From the NCBI GenBank assembly GCA_963668545.1, contig OY764868.1, positions 930,001 to 994,000 of the forward strand: a DNA stretch of 64,000 bases, given 5' to 3'. The notes under the pieces are model-generated. The model made no database searches. It saw only the letters and a list, made by a program, of their open reading frames with translations, and was not told the origin of the DNA. Each line of letters begins with the position of its first letter. The stretch's first letter is position 1. The DNA comes from G963662265 sp963668545 (GTDB lineage Bacteria; Spirochaetota; Spirochaetia; CADAEX01). Below, piece by piece: positions 8,784-16,853 of this stretch. A program made the position numbers and the translations under genes.

Positions 8784-8816
8784 TAATTTAGAAAACACTA
8801 ACAAGAGGCCCCGGAC

Positions 8817-9428
8817 ATGGAAAAAACACTTTATGCATATAATAACTGCGCATCAGCTTATGAAGAAAAATTCAGTAAAAATGAGGTTTACAGAAATCAT
8901 GTTCAGTGTTTTGCAGATCTTTTTGACGAAGGGGCAGAAATACTTGATGCCGGATGTGGACCGGGGCTGAATTCAGCTCTTTTTGCAGGCAGAAAGCTTA
9001 AAGTAACAGGTCTTGATTTCTCGGAAGAAATGATAAAGCTTGCAGAAAAGAACTGTCCTGAAGGTGAATTTCATAATATTTCAATAGAGGAAATGAGAAA
9101 AGATAAAAAGTATAACGGAATCTGTCTTTCATTTGTAATTGTTCACATGGAGAATAAAGCTGTAGAAACGCTGATCTCGGGACTTCCTTCAATTCTGGAA
9201 TCGGATGGTCTGGTTTATATAAGCTTTATGACAGGTAAAAAAGCAGGTTATGAAACTACCAGTTTTACGGAACATGAAATATTCTTTAATTATTTTGACA
9301 GGGAATATATTGCATCGTTGTTTGAAATAAACGGATTTTCCCTCCTCAGGTCAGATACAGAACCGTATGAGGAGGCAGACGGATCATTTACTGATGATAT
9401 TTTTCTTGTTTTTGAAAAAACATCATGA
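8817..9428 (+). CDS. Class I SAM-dependent methyltransferase
   Basis: This 203-residue Rossmann-fold methyltransferase shows motif I ILDAGCGPGLNSALF (about residues 42-56), the acidic end of strand 2 in VTGLDFSEEM, and the post-II stretch LSFVIVHME. The type resembles small-molecule methyltransferases such as UbiE/Tam relatives, and the acceptor is not identifiable. The ribosome-binding site is AAGAGG at about 8801-8806. It stands alone between the OB-fold gene and the TRAP operon. Confidence 0.88.
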   Translation: MEKTLYAYNNCASAYEEKFSKNEVYRNHVQCFADLFDEGAEILDAGCGPGLNSALFAGRKLKVTGLDFSEEMIKLAEKNCPEGEFHNISIEEMRKDKKYNGICLSFVIVHMENKAVETLISGLPSILESDGLVYISFMTGKKAGYETTSFTEHEIFFNYFDREYIASLFEINGFSLLRSDTEPYEEADGSFTDDIFLVFEKTS

Positions 9429-9658
9429 CATTTATTTAAATATTGAAAATAATACTTATTTTCTGAAAAAACAATCTCCCGCTTAACTTTCTGATTAAAT
9501 AATTTACTCAATAAAAATTATTGACATCACGATAAAAACAGATAATATCTCATGGTATATATAAAAATAGCAATAAAAAAGCCTCAAACATAAAAAAAAT
9601 GATAATAAACATAAAAATAATGATAAAAAAATGTTGACAGCAGGAAGAAAGCATAAAT
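9429..9658. other. AT-rich intergenic region upstream of TRAP operon
   Basis: This gap between the methyltransferase and dctP is very A-rich, with repeated half-motifs ATGATAA and CATAAA between about 9590 and 9630. They resemble parts of the dyad at the dctP promoter. No gene or RNA hairpin is evident. The half-motifs may be additional weak regulator sites. Confidence 0.45.
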
Positions 9659-9663
9659 ATAAT
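9634..9663 (+). promoter_or_regulatory. Perfect-consensus sigma-70 promoter of the TRAP operon
   Basis: TTGACA at 9634-9639 and TATAAT at 9658-9663 both match the consensus exactly, with an 18-bp spacer. Transcription should start near 9670. Because the promoter is so strong, the operator overlapping it probably represses. Confidence 0.8.
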
Positions 9664-9693
9664 ATTATTTATGATTATCATAAATAATATTAT
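9659..9693. promoter_or_regulatory. 35-bp perfect palindrome operator over the dctP -10 and start site
   Basis: The two 17-bp arms are exact inverted copies around one central base at 9676; the core is TTATGATTATCATAA. The palindrome begins inside the -10 hexamer and ends 2 bp before the AAGGAG of dctP. Most of it precedes or spans the transcription start, so it is more likely a DNA operator than an RNA hairpin. The core contains a T-N11-A arrangement (TATGATTATCATA) of the kind bound by LysR proteins, and a LysR gene is encoded at 15671-16606. Which protein binds is inferred. Confidence 0.7.
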
Positions 9694-9707
9694 GTAAGGA
9701 GATTGTT

Positions 9708-10850
9708 ATGAGTAAGAAATTACTGGGTCTTTTTCTTGCTGTGCTGCTTTGTGCAGGAATGCTGACCGGATGTCAGAAGAAAGCAGAAGAACAGACTGCT
9801 GTCAAAACAGAAGCAGCCAAAAAAAAGATCAAACTGAAAATGGTTACCTGCTGGACACCAAACTACAAACTTATCGAGCAGGACAAATACTGGCTTGAAC
9901 AGGTTGACAAACTTGTAGGTGATGAAGTTGAAATAGAATTCTTCACATCAGGAGAACTTGTAAAATCAAGTGAAGTTTTTGATGCTGTAAAGAATGGTAC
10001 TGCTCAGATCGGAAGTGATTTCCCGGGATACTGGGCCGGTAAGGATACTGCTTTTAATCTTGTTGCATCATTTCCGATGTGGATGGATGCATATGACTAT
10101 ATCAACTGGCTTGAATTCGGCGGAGGACAGGCTGAATATGACAGAATTTATGGTAAGTTCGGAATTAAGCCCTTACCTCACGGACCTATAACTGTTGAAT
10201 CAGGACCGAGAAGTACAAAACCAATTAGATCTCTTGATGATTATAAAGGGCTCAAACTCAGAATGTCAGGTAAAACACAGGGTAACATTCTTAATCAGAT
10301 TGGAGCATCCCAGGTTAAAATATCAAGTTCTGAAGTATACCAGGCAATGCAGAAAGGTGTTATTGATGCTGCTGAATCATGTACTCCGGAATTTGACTGG
10401 GGTCTTGGTTACGGTGAAATTACACAGTATTCAAGTCATCCCGGATGGCATCAGCCCGGATCAATGTGCAACCTTCTTTTTAACCAGAAAACATGGGATG
10501 AGCTTCCTCAGCGTGTAAAGGATGCTTTTACAATTGCTGCACAGGCAACAATGCTCAGAACACTTGCTTTCCAGGATTACAGCTCAGCAGACGGTACAGC
10601 AAAGTTTGCTGAAAAGGGTGTACAGAGTTTTGTTCTTCCTGAAAAGGATCTTAAAGTTCTTTCAGCTAAATCTCTTGAAGACCTTTACAAGGAAGCTGAA
10701 GCAAATCCTTCTTTCGCAAAAATTGCACTCTCCATGGGAGAATATCTTGTTCATTATTCACCTTGGAGAAAACTTTCATTCCCGTTTAACCATGGCTGGG
10801 TTAACAACAACCTTCCTGATCTTGAAAAATTAAGATCATACGCAGAGTAA
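9708..10850 (+). CDS. dctP: TRAP transporter solute-binding lipoprotein DctP
   Basis: This 380-residue DctP-family protein captures the substrate outside the membrane and delivers it to DctQM. A lipoprotein signal ends in LTGC (Cys22). The family pattern is clear: DKLVGDEVEIEFFTSGELV, GTAQIGSDFPGYW, the substrate-carboxylate region KGLKLRMSGKTQGNIL (about residues 181-196), and VYQAMQKGVIDAAES. Most family ligands are organic acids held by an arginine, and Arg187 in the LRMSG stretch fits. AAGGAG lies 7-12 bp before the ATG. An attenuating terminator follows before dctQ. Confidence 0.95.
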   Translation: MSKKLLGLFLAVLLCAGMLTGCQKKAEEQTAVKTEAAKKKIKLKMVTCWTPNYKLIEQDKYWLEQVDKLVGDEVEIEFFTSGELVKSSEVFDAVKNGTAQIGSDFPGYWAGKDTAFNLVASFPMWMDAYDYINWLEFGGGQAEYDRIYGKFGIKPLPHGPITVESGPRSTKPIRSLDDYKGLKLRMSGKTQGNILNQIGASQVKISSSEVYQAMQKGVIDAAESCTPEFDWGLGYGEITQYSSHPGWHQPGSMCNLLFNQKTWDELPQRVKDAFTIAAQATMLRTLAFQDYSSADGTAKFAEKGVQSFVLPEKDLKVLSAKSLEDLYKEAEANPSFAKIALSMGEYLVHYSPWRKLSFPFNHGWVNNNLPDLEKLRSYAE

Positions 10851-10859
10851 TCTGCTTTT

Positions 10860-10890
10860 CCCTGCCGCTTTACAGGGCGGCAGGGTTTTT
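10860..10890 (+). terminator. Intercistronic hairpin/terminator between dctP and dctQ
   Basis: CCCTGCCGC (10860-10868) pairs with GCGGCAGGG (10877-10885) and is followed by five T residues. It probably ends most transcripts after dctP, so that binding protein is made in excess over the membrane subunits, and it may also stabilise the dctP mRNA end. Confidence 0.85.
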
Positions 10891-10908
10891 ACTTAAGAGA
10901 GGCTAAAT

Positions 10909-11520
10909 ATGAAACATATTTTGGATATAATCGACAGTATAAGCGAGTTTACAGGAAGGATATGCCGCTGGGCGGTTGTTCTGCTTGCTGCTGTAATGTG
11001 CTATGAGGTTTTCAGCAGGTATGTTCTCGGCAGACCCACTATCTGGTCTTTTGAGACCAGTATAATGTTGTACGCTTTTTATTTTATGATGTGTGCATCA
11101 TATGCACTGCTTTACAAAGCTCATGTAGCTATAGATTTTTTTTATGAACGACTTACAAAAAAGGGGCAGGCCCTTCTTGATGTAATTTCAACAACACTTT
11201 TTTTCTTCCCGTTTCTTGTTGTTGTTTTTATTGAAGGCAGCAAATTTGCTGCAGATTCATGGATGCTTCTTGAAAGAAGCTGGAGTGATTTTGCCCCACC
11301 GTTATACCCAATCAAGACAGTAATTCCGCTTACAGCACTGCTGCTTCTGCTTCAGGGATTTGCCGGATTCTACAGAAATATCCAGATTTTACTGACCGGG
11401 GAATGTTATGAAACAAAATACAAGGAAGAACCCCTTCCATCCTGCGCACCTGTAATCACCGATATTCCGGAGGTGAACAGAATAGAAGTAGAGAAATTGG
11501 AGGAAAAAAAGAATGATTGA
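10909..11520 (+). CDS. dctQ: TRAP transporter small permease DctQ
   Basis: The 203 residues include four hydrophobic spans (about 19-40, 55-73, 88-110 and 133-155), the standard DctQ topology. The conserved RYVLGRPTIWSFETS lies between spans 1 and 2. The C-terminal 45 residues are polar and cytoplasmic, longer than in many homologues. It pairs with DctM, whose ATG overlaps the last 8 bp of this gene, showing translational coupling. Confidence 0.92.
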   Translation: MKHILDIIDSISEFTGRICRWAVVLLAAVMCYEVFSRYVLGRPTIWSFETSIMLYAFYFMMCASYALLYKAHVAIDFFYERLTKKGQALLDVISTTLFFFPFLVVVFIEGSKFAADSWMLLERSWSDFAPPLYPIKTVIPLTALLLLLQGFAGFYRNIQILLTGECYETKYKEEPLPSCAPVITDIPEVNRIEVEKLEEKKND

Positions 11521-12844
11521 AATGGCACCTGGTTTAATAACTATACTGATGTTTGTGGGTCTTCTGGGAGGTCTTTTCCTTGGACAGCCTCTTGCTTTTG
11601 TACTTGGCGGACTTGCAACTATTTTCGGAGTGCTGGGATGGGGAGTTGATTCTCTTTCCCTCTTTATAAACAGGATTAATGGACTTATGGAGGATTATAC
11701 ACTTGTAGCTATTCCTCTGTTTATTCTTATGGCCCAGCTTATGAGCAAGTCAGGGGTTGCTGAAGGTCTTTTTAAAACAGTACAGCTGCTTTTCGGCCCT
11801 GTAAGGGGGGGGATTGCTGTTGCTGTTGTTATTGTTTCAACCCTTCTTGCAGCTTGTACAGGTATTACTGGAGCTGCATGTGTGACAATGGGAGTTCTCG
11901 GACTTCCTATCATGCTGAAAAACGGTTATGACAAAAAACTTGCAACAGGTTGTATTGCAGGCTCTTCGGCGCTGGGTATTCTTATCCCTCCGAGCATTAT
12001 GCTTATAGTAATGGCAGAACAGTCAGGAGAGACTGTTGGAAGACTTTTCGCAGGGGCAATTATTCCAGGCCTGATCCTTTCTACACTTTATCTTACATAT
12101 ATACTTTACCAGTGCTGGAGATATCCCCATAAAGGGCCTGCTCTTCCCAAGGCTGAAAGAGATGCAGTAACCAGACCGCAGCTTTTCAAAATGCTTCTGA
12201 CATCGCTTGTTCCTCCTCTTATTCTTATTTTCGGTGTTCTTGGAGTTCTTTTTCTTGGAATAGCAACTCCTACAGAAGCTTCTGCCTCAGGCGCGTTCTT
12301 TGCATTTGTTCTTTACATTGCATACGGCCGTTTCACCAAAAAAGGTTTTATCGAAGTACTTACTGAAACTGCAAAAACCTCTGCAATGGTACTGGTTGTC
12401 ATGGTTGGCGCAACCTGCTTTACAGGTGTTTTCATGGGACTCGGCGGAGGAGATGTTGTCCAGGAGTTTATTCTCGGAGCAGGATTCGGCAAGTGGGGAA
12501 CTTTTCTCCTTATGATGCTTATCTGCTTCTTCCTTGGAATGTTTCTCGACTGGATAGCTATTGTAATGATTACATTCCCTATATTTCTTCCTATTGCACA
12601 AACTCTCGGTTTTGATACTCTCTGGTTTGTTGTTGCAGTTGCAGTTATGCTGCAGGATTCATTCTGTACACCGCCTTTCGGGTATAACCTTTTCTATCTC
12701 AAAGGCTGCGCACCCCCTGAAATCAAGACAAAGCATATTTATCTGGGGGCTATTCCTTTCTGGGAACTTATGGAACTCGGACTTGTAATTGTCTGTATAT
12801 TCCCGCAGACAGTACTGTGGCTTCCCTCAATACTGATTAAATAG
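11513..12844 (+). CDS. dctM: TRAP transporter large permease DctM
   Basis: This 443-residue protein has about 12 membrane spans and the DctM signatures GQPLAFVLGG, MEDYTLVAIPLFILMAQLM and AGSSALGILIPPSIMLIVMA. The last is the sodium and substrate site region of this ion-transporter superfamily protein. It forms the channel of the sodium-driven importer with DctQ. A G8 run is present at 11815-11822. The gene is followed 9 bp later by the zinc dehydrogenase, which has AGGAG before its start. Confidence 0.95.
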   Translation: MIEMAPGLITILMFVGLLGGLFLGQPLAFVLGGLATIFGVLGWGVDSLSLFINRINGLMEDYTLVAIPLFILMAQLMSKSGVAEGLFKTVQLLFGPVRGGIAVAVVIVSTLLAACTGITGAACVTMGVLGLPIMLKNGYDKKLATGCIAGSSALGILIPPSIMLIVMAEQSGETVGRLFAGAIIPGLILSTLYLTYILYQCWRYPHKGPALPKAERDAVTRPQLFKMLLTSLVPPLILIFGVLGVLFLGIATPTEASASGAFFAFVLYIAYGRFTKKGFIEVLTETAKTSAMVLVVMVGATCFTGVFMGLGGGDVVQEFILGAGFGKWGTFLLMMLICFFLGMFLDWIAIVMITFPIFLPIAQTLGFDTLWFVVAVAVMLQDSFCTPPFGYNLFYLKGCAPPEIKTKHIYLGAIPFWELMELGLVIVCIFPQTVLWLPSILIK

Positions 12845-12853
12845 GAGATTTCA

Positions 12854-14008
12854 ATGGAAACGGCTGATGTTGCAAAAATGAGTGTAAAGACATCCGATAT
12901 ACCGAAAGTATGTAAAGCTGCTGTATTTGAAAATGTTGGCGAGGAGATTTTATTAAAGGACTTTTCCGTTCCTGAAAAGATTGAACCCAAAGCAGCTCTT
13001 GTAAGGGTCAGGTTCAGCACAATATGCGGATCAGACCTTCATACAATAACAGGAAGGAGGGTAGAACCTACCCCCCTAATCCTGGGCCATGAAATTATTG
13101 GAAATATTGCAATGCTGGGAAGTGATCTTGTATATGACGGTTTCGGGCAGAAACTTGAAATCGGGGACAGGGTTTCATGGACAATCATGGCTTCCTGCGG
13201 CGACTGTTTTTTCTGCAGGAACAACCTTCCCCAGAAATGTACAAGCCTGAAGAAATACGGACACACCTCTGTTAATGATAAAAAGATAAAATCCTCTCTT
13301 CTGGGAGGTTATGGAGAATATGTTTATATAATACCGGGAACAACTGTTTTCAAGGTTCCTGACAATGTTTCTGATGAAATAGCAGCCCCTGCGAACTGCG
13401 CCCTGTCAACAGTAATGAATGCTGTTGAAACTATAGGGATAAGAAAGGGAGACAGTGTTTTAATCCAGGGTGGTGGTCTTCTGGGGCTTAATGCCTGCGC
13501 AATAGCAAAGGAAGCCGGAGCAGAGGAGATTATACTGACCGATATAATTGATTCAAGGCTTGAAATGGCTAAAAGATTCGGAGCCACAAAAACACTGAAT
13601 ATAAAGGATATTGATCTCAAGGAATTTGCAATGCTTATTGATGTTGTTACTGGGAAAAAGGGTGTTGATGTTGCTATAGAAGTATGCGGAGCAAGGAGTG
13701 CTCCACTTCAGGCAGTCGAAGCTCTCAGAACAGGAGGACGCTATCTGATAGCAGGTATGGTAACCCCGGGATCAGTAATGGATATTGATGCAAATCAGGT
13801 AACACGTAAATGTCTTACCATAAAAGGGATACATAATTACAGACCGGAACATCTTGGAATGTCTCTGAGGTTCCTTGAAAACACATGCGATAAATATCCT
13901 TATGATGAGATTGTTAAAATCAGTTACCCCCTGTCAGATATCAATGAAGCTGTAAAAACAGCAGGAACAGGAGAATTTATCAGGGTGGGTATTAAACTAT
14001 CAAATTAA
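12854..14008 (+). CDS. Zinc-dependent alcohol dehydrogenase (MDR family, HpnZ-like)
   Basis: This 384-residue medium-chain dehydrogenase shows the catalytic-zinc site TICGSDLHT (about residues 55-63) and GHEIIGN (about 77-83). The structural-zinc cysteines are in CGDCFFCRNNLPQKC (about 115-129), and the nucleotide-binding glycines in IQGGGLLGLNACA (about 208-220). The SWTIMASCGDC and NLPQKCTSLKKYGH stretches resemble the alcohol dehydrogenases annotated as phosphonate-catabolism-associated (HpnZ-type). It probably oxidises the solute imported by the TRAP system, which would then be a hydroxylated acid or polyol derivative. The substrate is inferred from the operon only. Confidence 0.87.
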   Translation: METADVAKMSVKTSDIPKVCKAAVFENVGEEILLKDFSVPEKIEPKAALVRVRFSTICGSDLHTITGRRVEPTPLILGHEIIGNIAMLGSDLVYDGFGQKLEIGDRVSWTIMASCGDCFFCRNNLPQKCTSLKKYGHTSVNDKKIKSSLLGGYGEYVYIIPGTTVFKVPDNVSDEIAAPANCALSTVMNAVETIGIRKGDSVLIQGGGLLGLNACAIAKEAGAEEIILTDIIDSRLEMAKRFGATKTLNIKDIDLKEFAMLIDVVTGKKGVDVAIEVCGARSAPLQAVEALRTGGRYLIAGMVTPGSVMDIDANQVTRKCLTIKGIHNYRPEHLGMSLRFLENTCDKYPYDEIVKISYPLSDINEAVKTAGTGEFIRVGIKLSN

Positions 14009-14036
14009 AAAAGTATTAACAGCTCTTTCCTTCTCT

Positions 14037-14070
14037 CCGGCTGCCGGATATTTATTCGGCAGCCGGTCTT
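14037..14070 (+). terminator. Terminator of the TRAP-dehydrogenase operon
   Basis: A perfect 10-bp stem, CCGGCTGCCG/CGGCAGCCGG, with a 10-base loop (14037-14066) is followed on the plus strand by TCTTGTCTTA. It overlaps the last codons of the opposing sensor gene, so the hairpin is also coding sequence for the sensor's C-terminus. Confidence 0.75.
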
Positions 14071-15584
14071 GTCTTATATGTTGAAACCTTATTTCTTATC
14101 TTTTTAAGTATTTCCTTGTTCAATCTGCAGTGTTCAATTGATATATCAATGGAGGAGTTTATTCCGTTGTATGATGTTTTTATATCTTCCATATATTCCT
14201 TAAGTTCATCTAAACATGATGAGAGATCTTCCAGCATCCTGTCTGAAATCTCTTTCTGACTTTTTTTAGCAGAGGCTGAACCTGTTGTATCCCTTTCAGG
14301 TAATATATCTGATATTTTCATGACCACTTTATCAATATTTCCGATAGCTGATTTGGTTTTCTCAATTTCTGTTGAAGCGAACAGCATGTCTTTTGTGTAT
14401 TCGGAAATATTAGAAGAAATTGTATCTGTAGTTTTTTTCATATCAATAAAAAGGTTATTGAGTTTTTCAGACAGCAAGTTGAAATTCCCTATTGTCTCTC
14501 CAACTTCATCCTTTGCATATATACTGATCCTCTTGTTAAGATCCGCATTTCCCCTGTACAGGTTGTAAAGGTGATTGTTTAATTTATCGAGAGGCACAAG
14601 TGATCTTACTGTTGTATATACTGCAAGGGGGGTGAATATTGATATTACAAGCACACATATAATAACAATTATTACAAGCATCTTGTTGAGCGGCTCAAGA
14701 AGTTCAGATTTAGTGATAAGAAAATAGAAAATCCATTCAGTTCCAATGGAATAATTCTTTTTTGCTATATATTTCTTCTGATTGATAATTATTTCTTCCC
14801 ATTCATGCCCTATTTCCGCCAGCTGGTTGTATGAATTGTCAATTTCACCGGATGCAAGGTTTTTGAAATTCAACGAAGGATCGGCAGGGTTTGCAATTAT
14901 TGTATTGTCCTTTTTTGTAAGGATTACAAAACCGGTTTTCCCTATATTAAGCTGGTCAATGATATTTGTAATTGTGTCAAGTTCTATATTTACAGAGACA
15001 ACCCCATGTTCCCTTGTTTTTGGAAAATATATCTGTTTGGCAACCGCAAATATATTGTAGTTTTTATCAGAAGATTTGAATGGGCTTGTAATTGTTATCT
15101 GTCCTTTCATCTCCTCAACCTCTCTATACCAGGGTCTCTCTGAAGGGTTGTAGTAGGGCCTTCTGTGGGAAGGAGGGTACATTGTAAATCCACCTGAATC
15201 TGTTCCTATATATACAGCGCCAAGGTCAGGATTATTCAGGTGTATGAGTTTAAGATATTCATATACCTCATTTTCTTCTTCAGTACTCTTGTAGGGCTCC
15301 ATTTCTGTCCATTCATTGTAATCCTTGTAATTGGACAGTTTGTGGGAATCAAGATTTCTGATCATATTATTATTTGACATTGTATTAACAGTGTGCTTGA
15401 TTTTTTCTATATAAAGTGTCACTGCCTTATCAACAAGATAAAGATTCTCAATTGTTCTCTTCTTGAATTCGTTCATAAGAAGTCTTCCTCCCATTACATA
15501 AAAAATGGAAGCAAATAATAGTAATGGAATTAAGACACTTATTATCGAAGTAATAATAAGATGTTTTTTAAGAGTTATTTTCAT
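14052..15584 (-). CDS. Membrane sensor with Cache and HAMP domains, no recognisable output domain
   Basis: The 510 residues are organised as follows: an N-terminal span (about 10-31); an extracellular double-Cache region (about 35-285) with the diagnostic RPYYNPSERPWYREV and a second VILTKKDNTIIANPA module; a second span (about 300-322); and a HAMP linker (VRSLVPLDKLNNHLYNLYRG). About 130 residues of helical, polar sequence follow. A chemoreceptor would carry the hairpin-tip signalling motif here and a kinase its HisKA/HATPase domains; neither is present. It is the second gene after a LysR regulator, opposite the TRAP operon, so it may sense the same solute. Confidence 0.8.
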   Translation of the reverse strand: MKITLKKHLIITSIISVLIPLLLFASIFYVMGGRLLMNEFKKRTIENLYLVDKAVTLYIEKIKHTVNTMSNNNMIRNLDSHKLSNYKDYNEWTEMEPYKSTEEENEVYEYLKLIHLNNPDLGAVYIGTDSGGFTMYPPSHRRPYYNPSERPWYREVEEMKGQITITSPFKSSDKNYNIFAVAKQIYFPKTREHGVVSVNIELDTITNIIDQLNIGKTGFVILTKKDNTIIANPADPSLNFKNLASGEIDNSYNQLAEIGHEWEEIIINQKKYIAKKNYSIGTEWIFYFLITKSELLEPLNKMLVIIVIICVLVISIFTPLAVYTTVRSLVPLDKLNNHLYNLYRGNADLNKRISIYAKDEVGETIGNFNLLSEKLNNLFIDMKKTTDTISSNISEYTKDMLFASTEIEKTKSAIGNIDKVVMKISDILPERDTTGSASAKKSQKEISDRMLEDLSSCLDELKEYMEDIKTSYNGINSSIDISIEHCRLNKEILKKIRNKVSTYKTRPAAE

Positions 15585-15607
15585 AAGTATAATCCTGATT
15601 TTTTATT

Positions 15608-15658
15608 ATTATAATATGAAACACCGATAAATCAATAAAAATATTATGATAAACATAA
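15608..15658 (-). promoter_or_regulatory. Sensor-gene promoter with upstream TTATG-N5-CATAA dyad
   Basis: On the minus strand, TTGATT (15635-15630) and TATAAT (15613-15608) are 16 bp apart and lie upstream of the sensor start. Immediately upstream, at 15644-15658, is TTATGATAAACATAA, with the same TTATG-N5-CATAA layout as the core of the dctP operator. Its centre is about 50 bp before the predicted start site, a normal place for a LysR activator. Confidence 0.55.
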
Positions 15659-15670
15659 ATAAAATAATAC

Positions 15671-16606
15671 TTAAATATTGAAGTTATCCCATTTTGAATT
15701 ATCGAGAAGACCCTTTGAATAAAAATCTGCCCATTTGAGTGCAATTTCCCTGAAAACATGTAACCCCTTATTAAAATATTTTTCATTGTGATTGATCATG
15801 AAATAATCCCTGATCAGCCTGTTTTCCTTTTCGGGAATTGCAATCAGGGATCCCTCTTCTACTTCAGTGTTGACTGCATTTTTAGGTATTATGGATATGC
15901 CCAGTCCCTTTTTAACAAATTCCTTTACTGAATAATAACTTGAAACTTCGCAGATAATATCAGCCTTGATAGTATTTTCTGAAAGGTATGCTTCAAACTG
16001 TTTTCTGTCTTCTGTTCCAAGCTGCCTTGTGACAAACCTTTTTCCGTTGATATCTTCTGGGGTGAAATAGATCAGATCTGCCAGTTCGGAATCAGGCGGA
16101 ACAGCAAGTATGTACTTGTCCTCAATAATTCTCGAATAGTTTAATTCGTAATTTTCAATAAGCCGGCTTGTAAAACCTATGTCTGATTTCATGAGATATA
16201 TATTGCTGTGAATATCTTCCGGATCTCCGAAATCTATTGATATCTGTATTTCCGGAAACATTCTGTTGAAGAGAAAGATCATTTCAGGAAGGTAGTAGTT
16301 TCCGAAACTTTCAGTGGCTGAAATCCTTATTTTTCCGCTTTTCTGGTTTTTGTAATCCTTTATTGATCTCTCAGCTTCCTCTTCAACTTCAATCACCTTT
16401 TCTGCAAGTGAATATAATATTTTCCCGGCATCGGTAAGGACCAGTTTTTTGCCTACCTTGTCAAAAAGCATGAGGTCATAGGAATTCTGAAGTTCCTGAA
16501 TCTGTCTGGAAGCGGCAGGCTGTGTTATATCGAGTTCTATTGCCGCATTTGTTATACTTCCCAGTTTTGCTGTATAGTAAAAAGTCTTAAAATAGTTTAA
16601 ATTCAT
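15671..16606 (-). CDS. LysR-family transcriptional regulator
   Basis: This 311-residue protein starts with the LysR winged helix: MNLNYFKTFYYTAKLGSITN, then AAIELDITQPAASRQIQELQ as the recognition helix. An effector-binding domain of two alpha/beta lobes follows (ESFGNYYLPEMI ... KEFVKKGLGISIIPK). Typical length for the family is about 300. It lies 86 bp upstream of the Cache sensor on the same strand and close to the TRAP operon. That position and the shared dyads make it the likely regulator of both, responding to the transported solute or its oxidation product. Confidence 0.92.
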   Translation of the reverse strand: MNLNYFKTFYYTAKLGSITNAAIELDITQPAASRQIQELQNSYDLMLFDKVGKKLVLTDAGKILYSLAEKVIEVEEEAERSIKDYKNQKSGKIRISATESFGNYYLPEMIFLFNRMFPEIQISIDFGDPEDIHSNIYLMKSDIGFTSRLIENYELNYSRIIEDKYILAVPPDSELADLIYFTPEDINGKRFVTRQLGTEDRKQFEAYLSENTIKADIICEVSSYYSVKEFVKKGLGISIIPKNAVNTEVEEGSLIAIPEKENRLIRDYFMINHNEKYFNKGLHVFREIALKWADFYSKGLLDNSKWDNFNI

Positions 16607-16636
16607 GTTTTCTCAAAAACTCTTTAAGTGTATTAA

Positions 16637-16674
16637 ATATGTATAATATACTATAAATATATGTATAATACACT
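16637..16674. repeat. Two 16-bp direct repeats 22 bp apart upstream of the LysR gene
   Basis: ATATGTATAATATACT (16637-16652) and ATATGTATAATACACT (16659-16674) differ at one base and repeat every 22 bp, about two helical turns. They lie 31-68 bp upstream of the LysR start, within its promoter region. An autoregulatory binding site is a reasonable guess, though AT-rich sequence weakens it. Confidence 0.5.
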
Positions 16675-16853
16675 AAAAAAAAATTATATTGAACATTAAT
16701 TACTGAAAAATTTATGCCCCTTGAAAAAAGCGTCCAGTAATTATAAGATACGGCTTGAATAAAGTAATAAAAATGCCGCATTGGTATCGGTAAATTAATA
16801 AATCAGTTCCCGGAAATGGGAAACATAAACACTTACAAAGGCAGGAAAATCAG

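Noticed and set aside
9530..9700. Replication origin in the AT-rich gap upstream of dctP
   Set aside because: No cluster of DnaA boxes and no dnaA or dnaN gene; the AT-richness goes with a promoter and operator.
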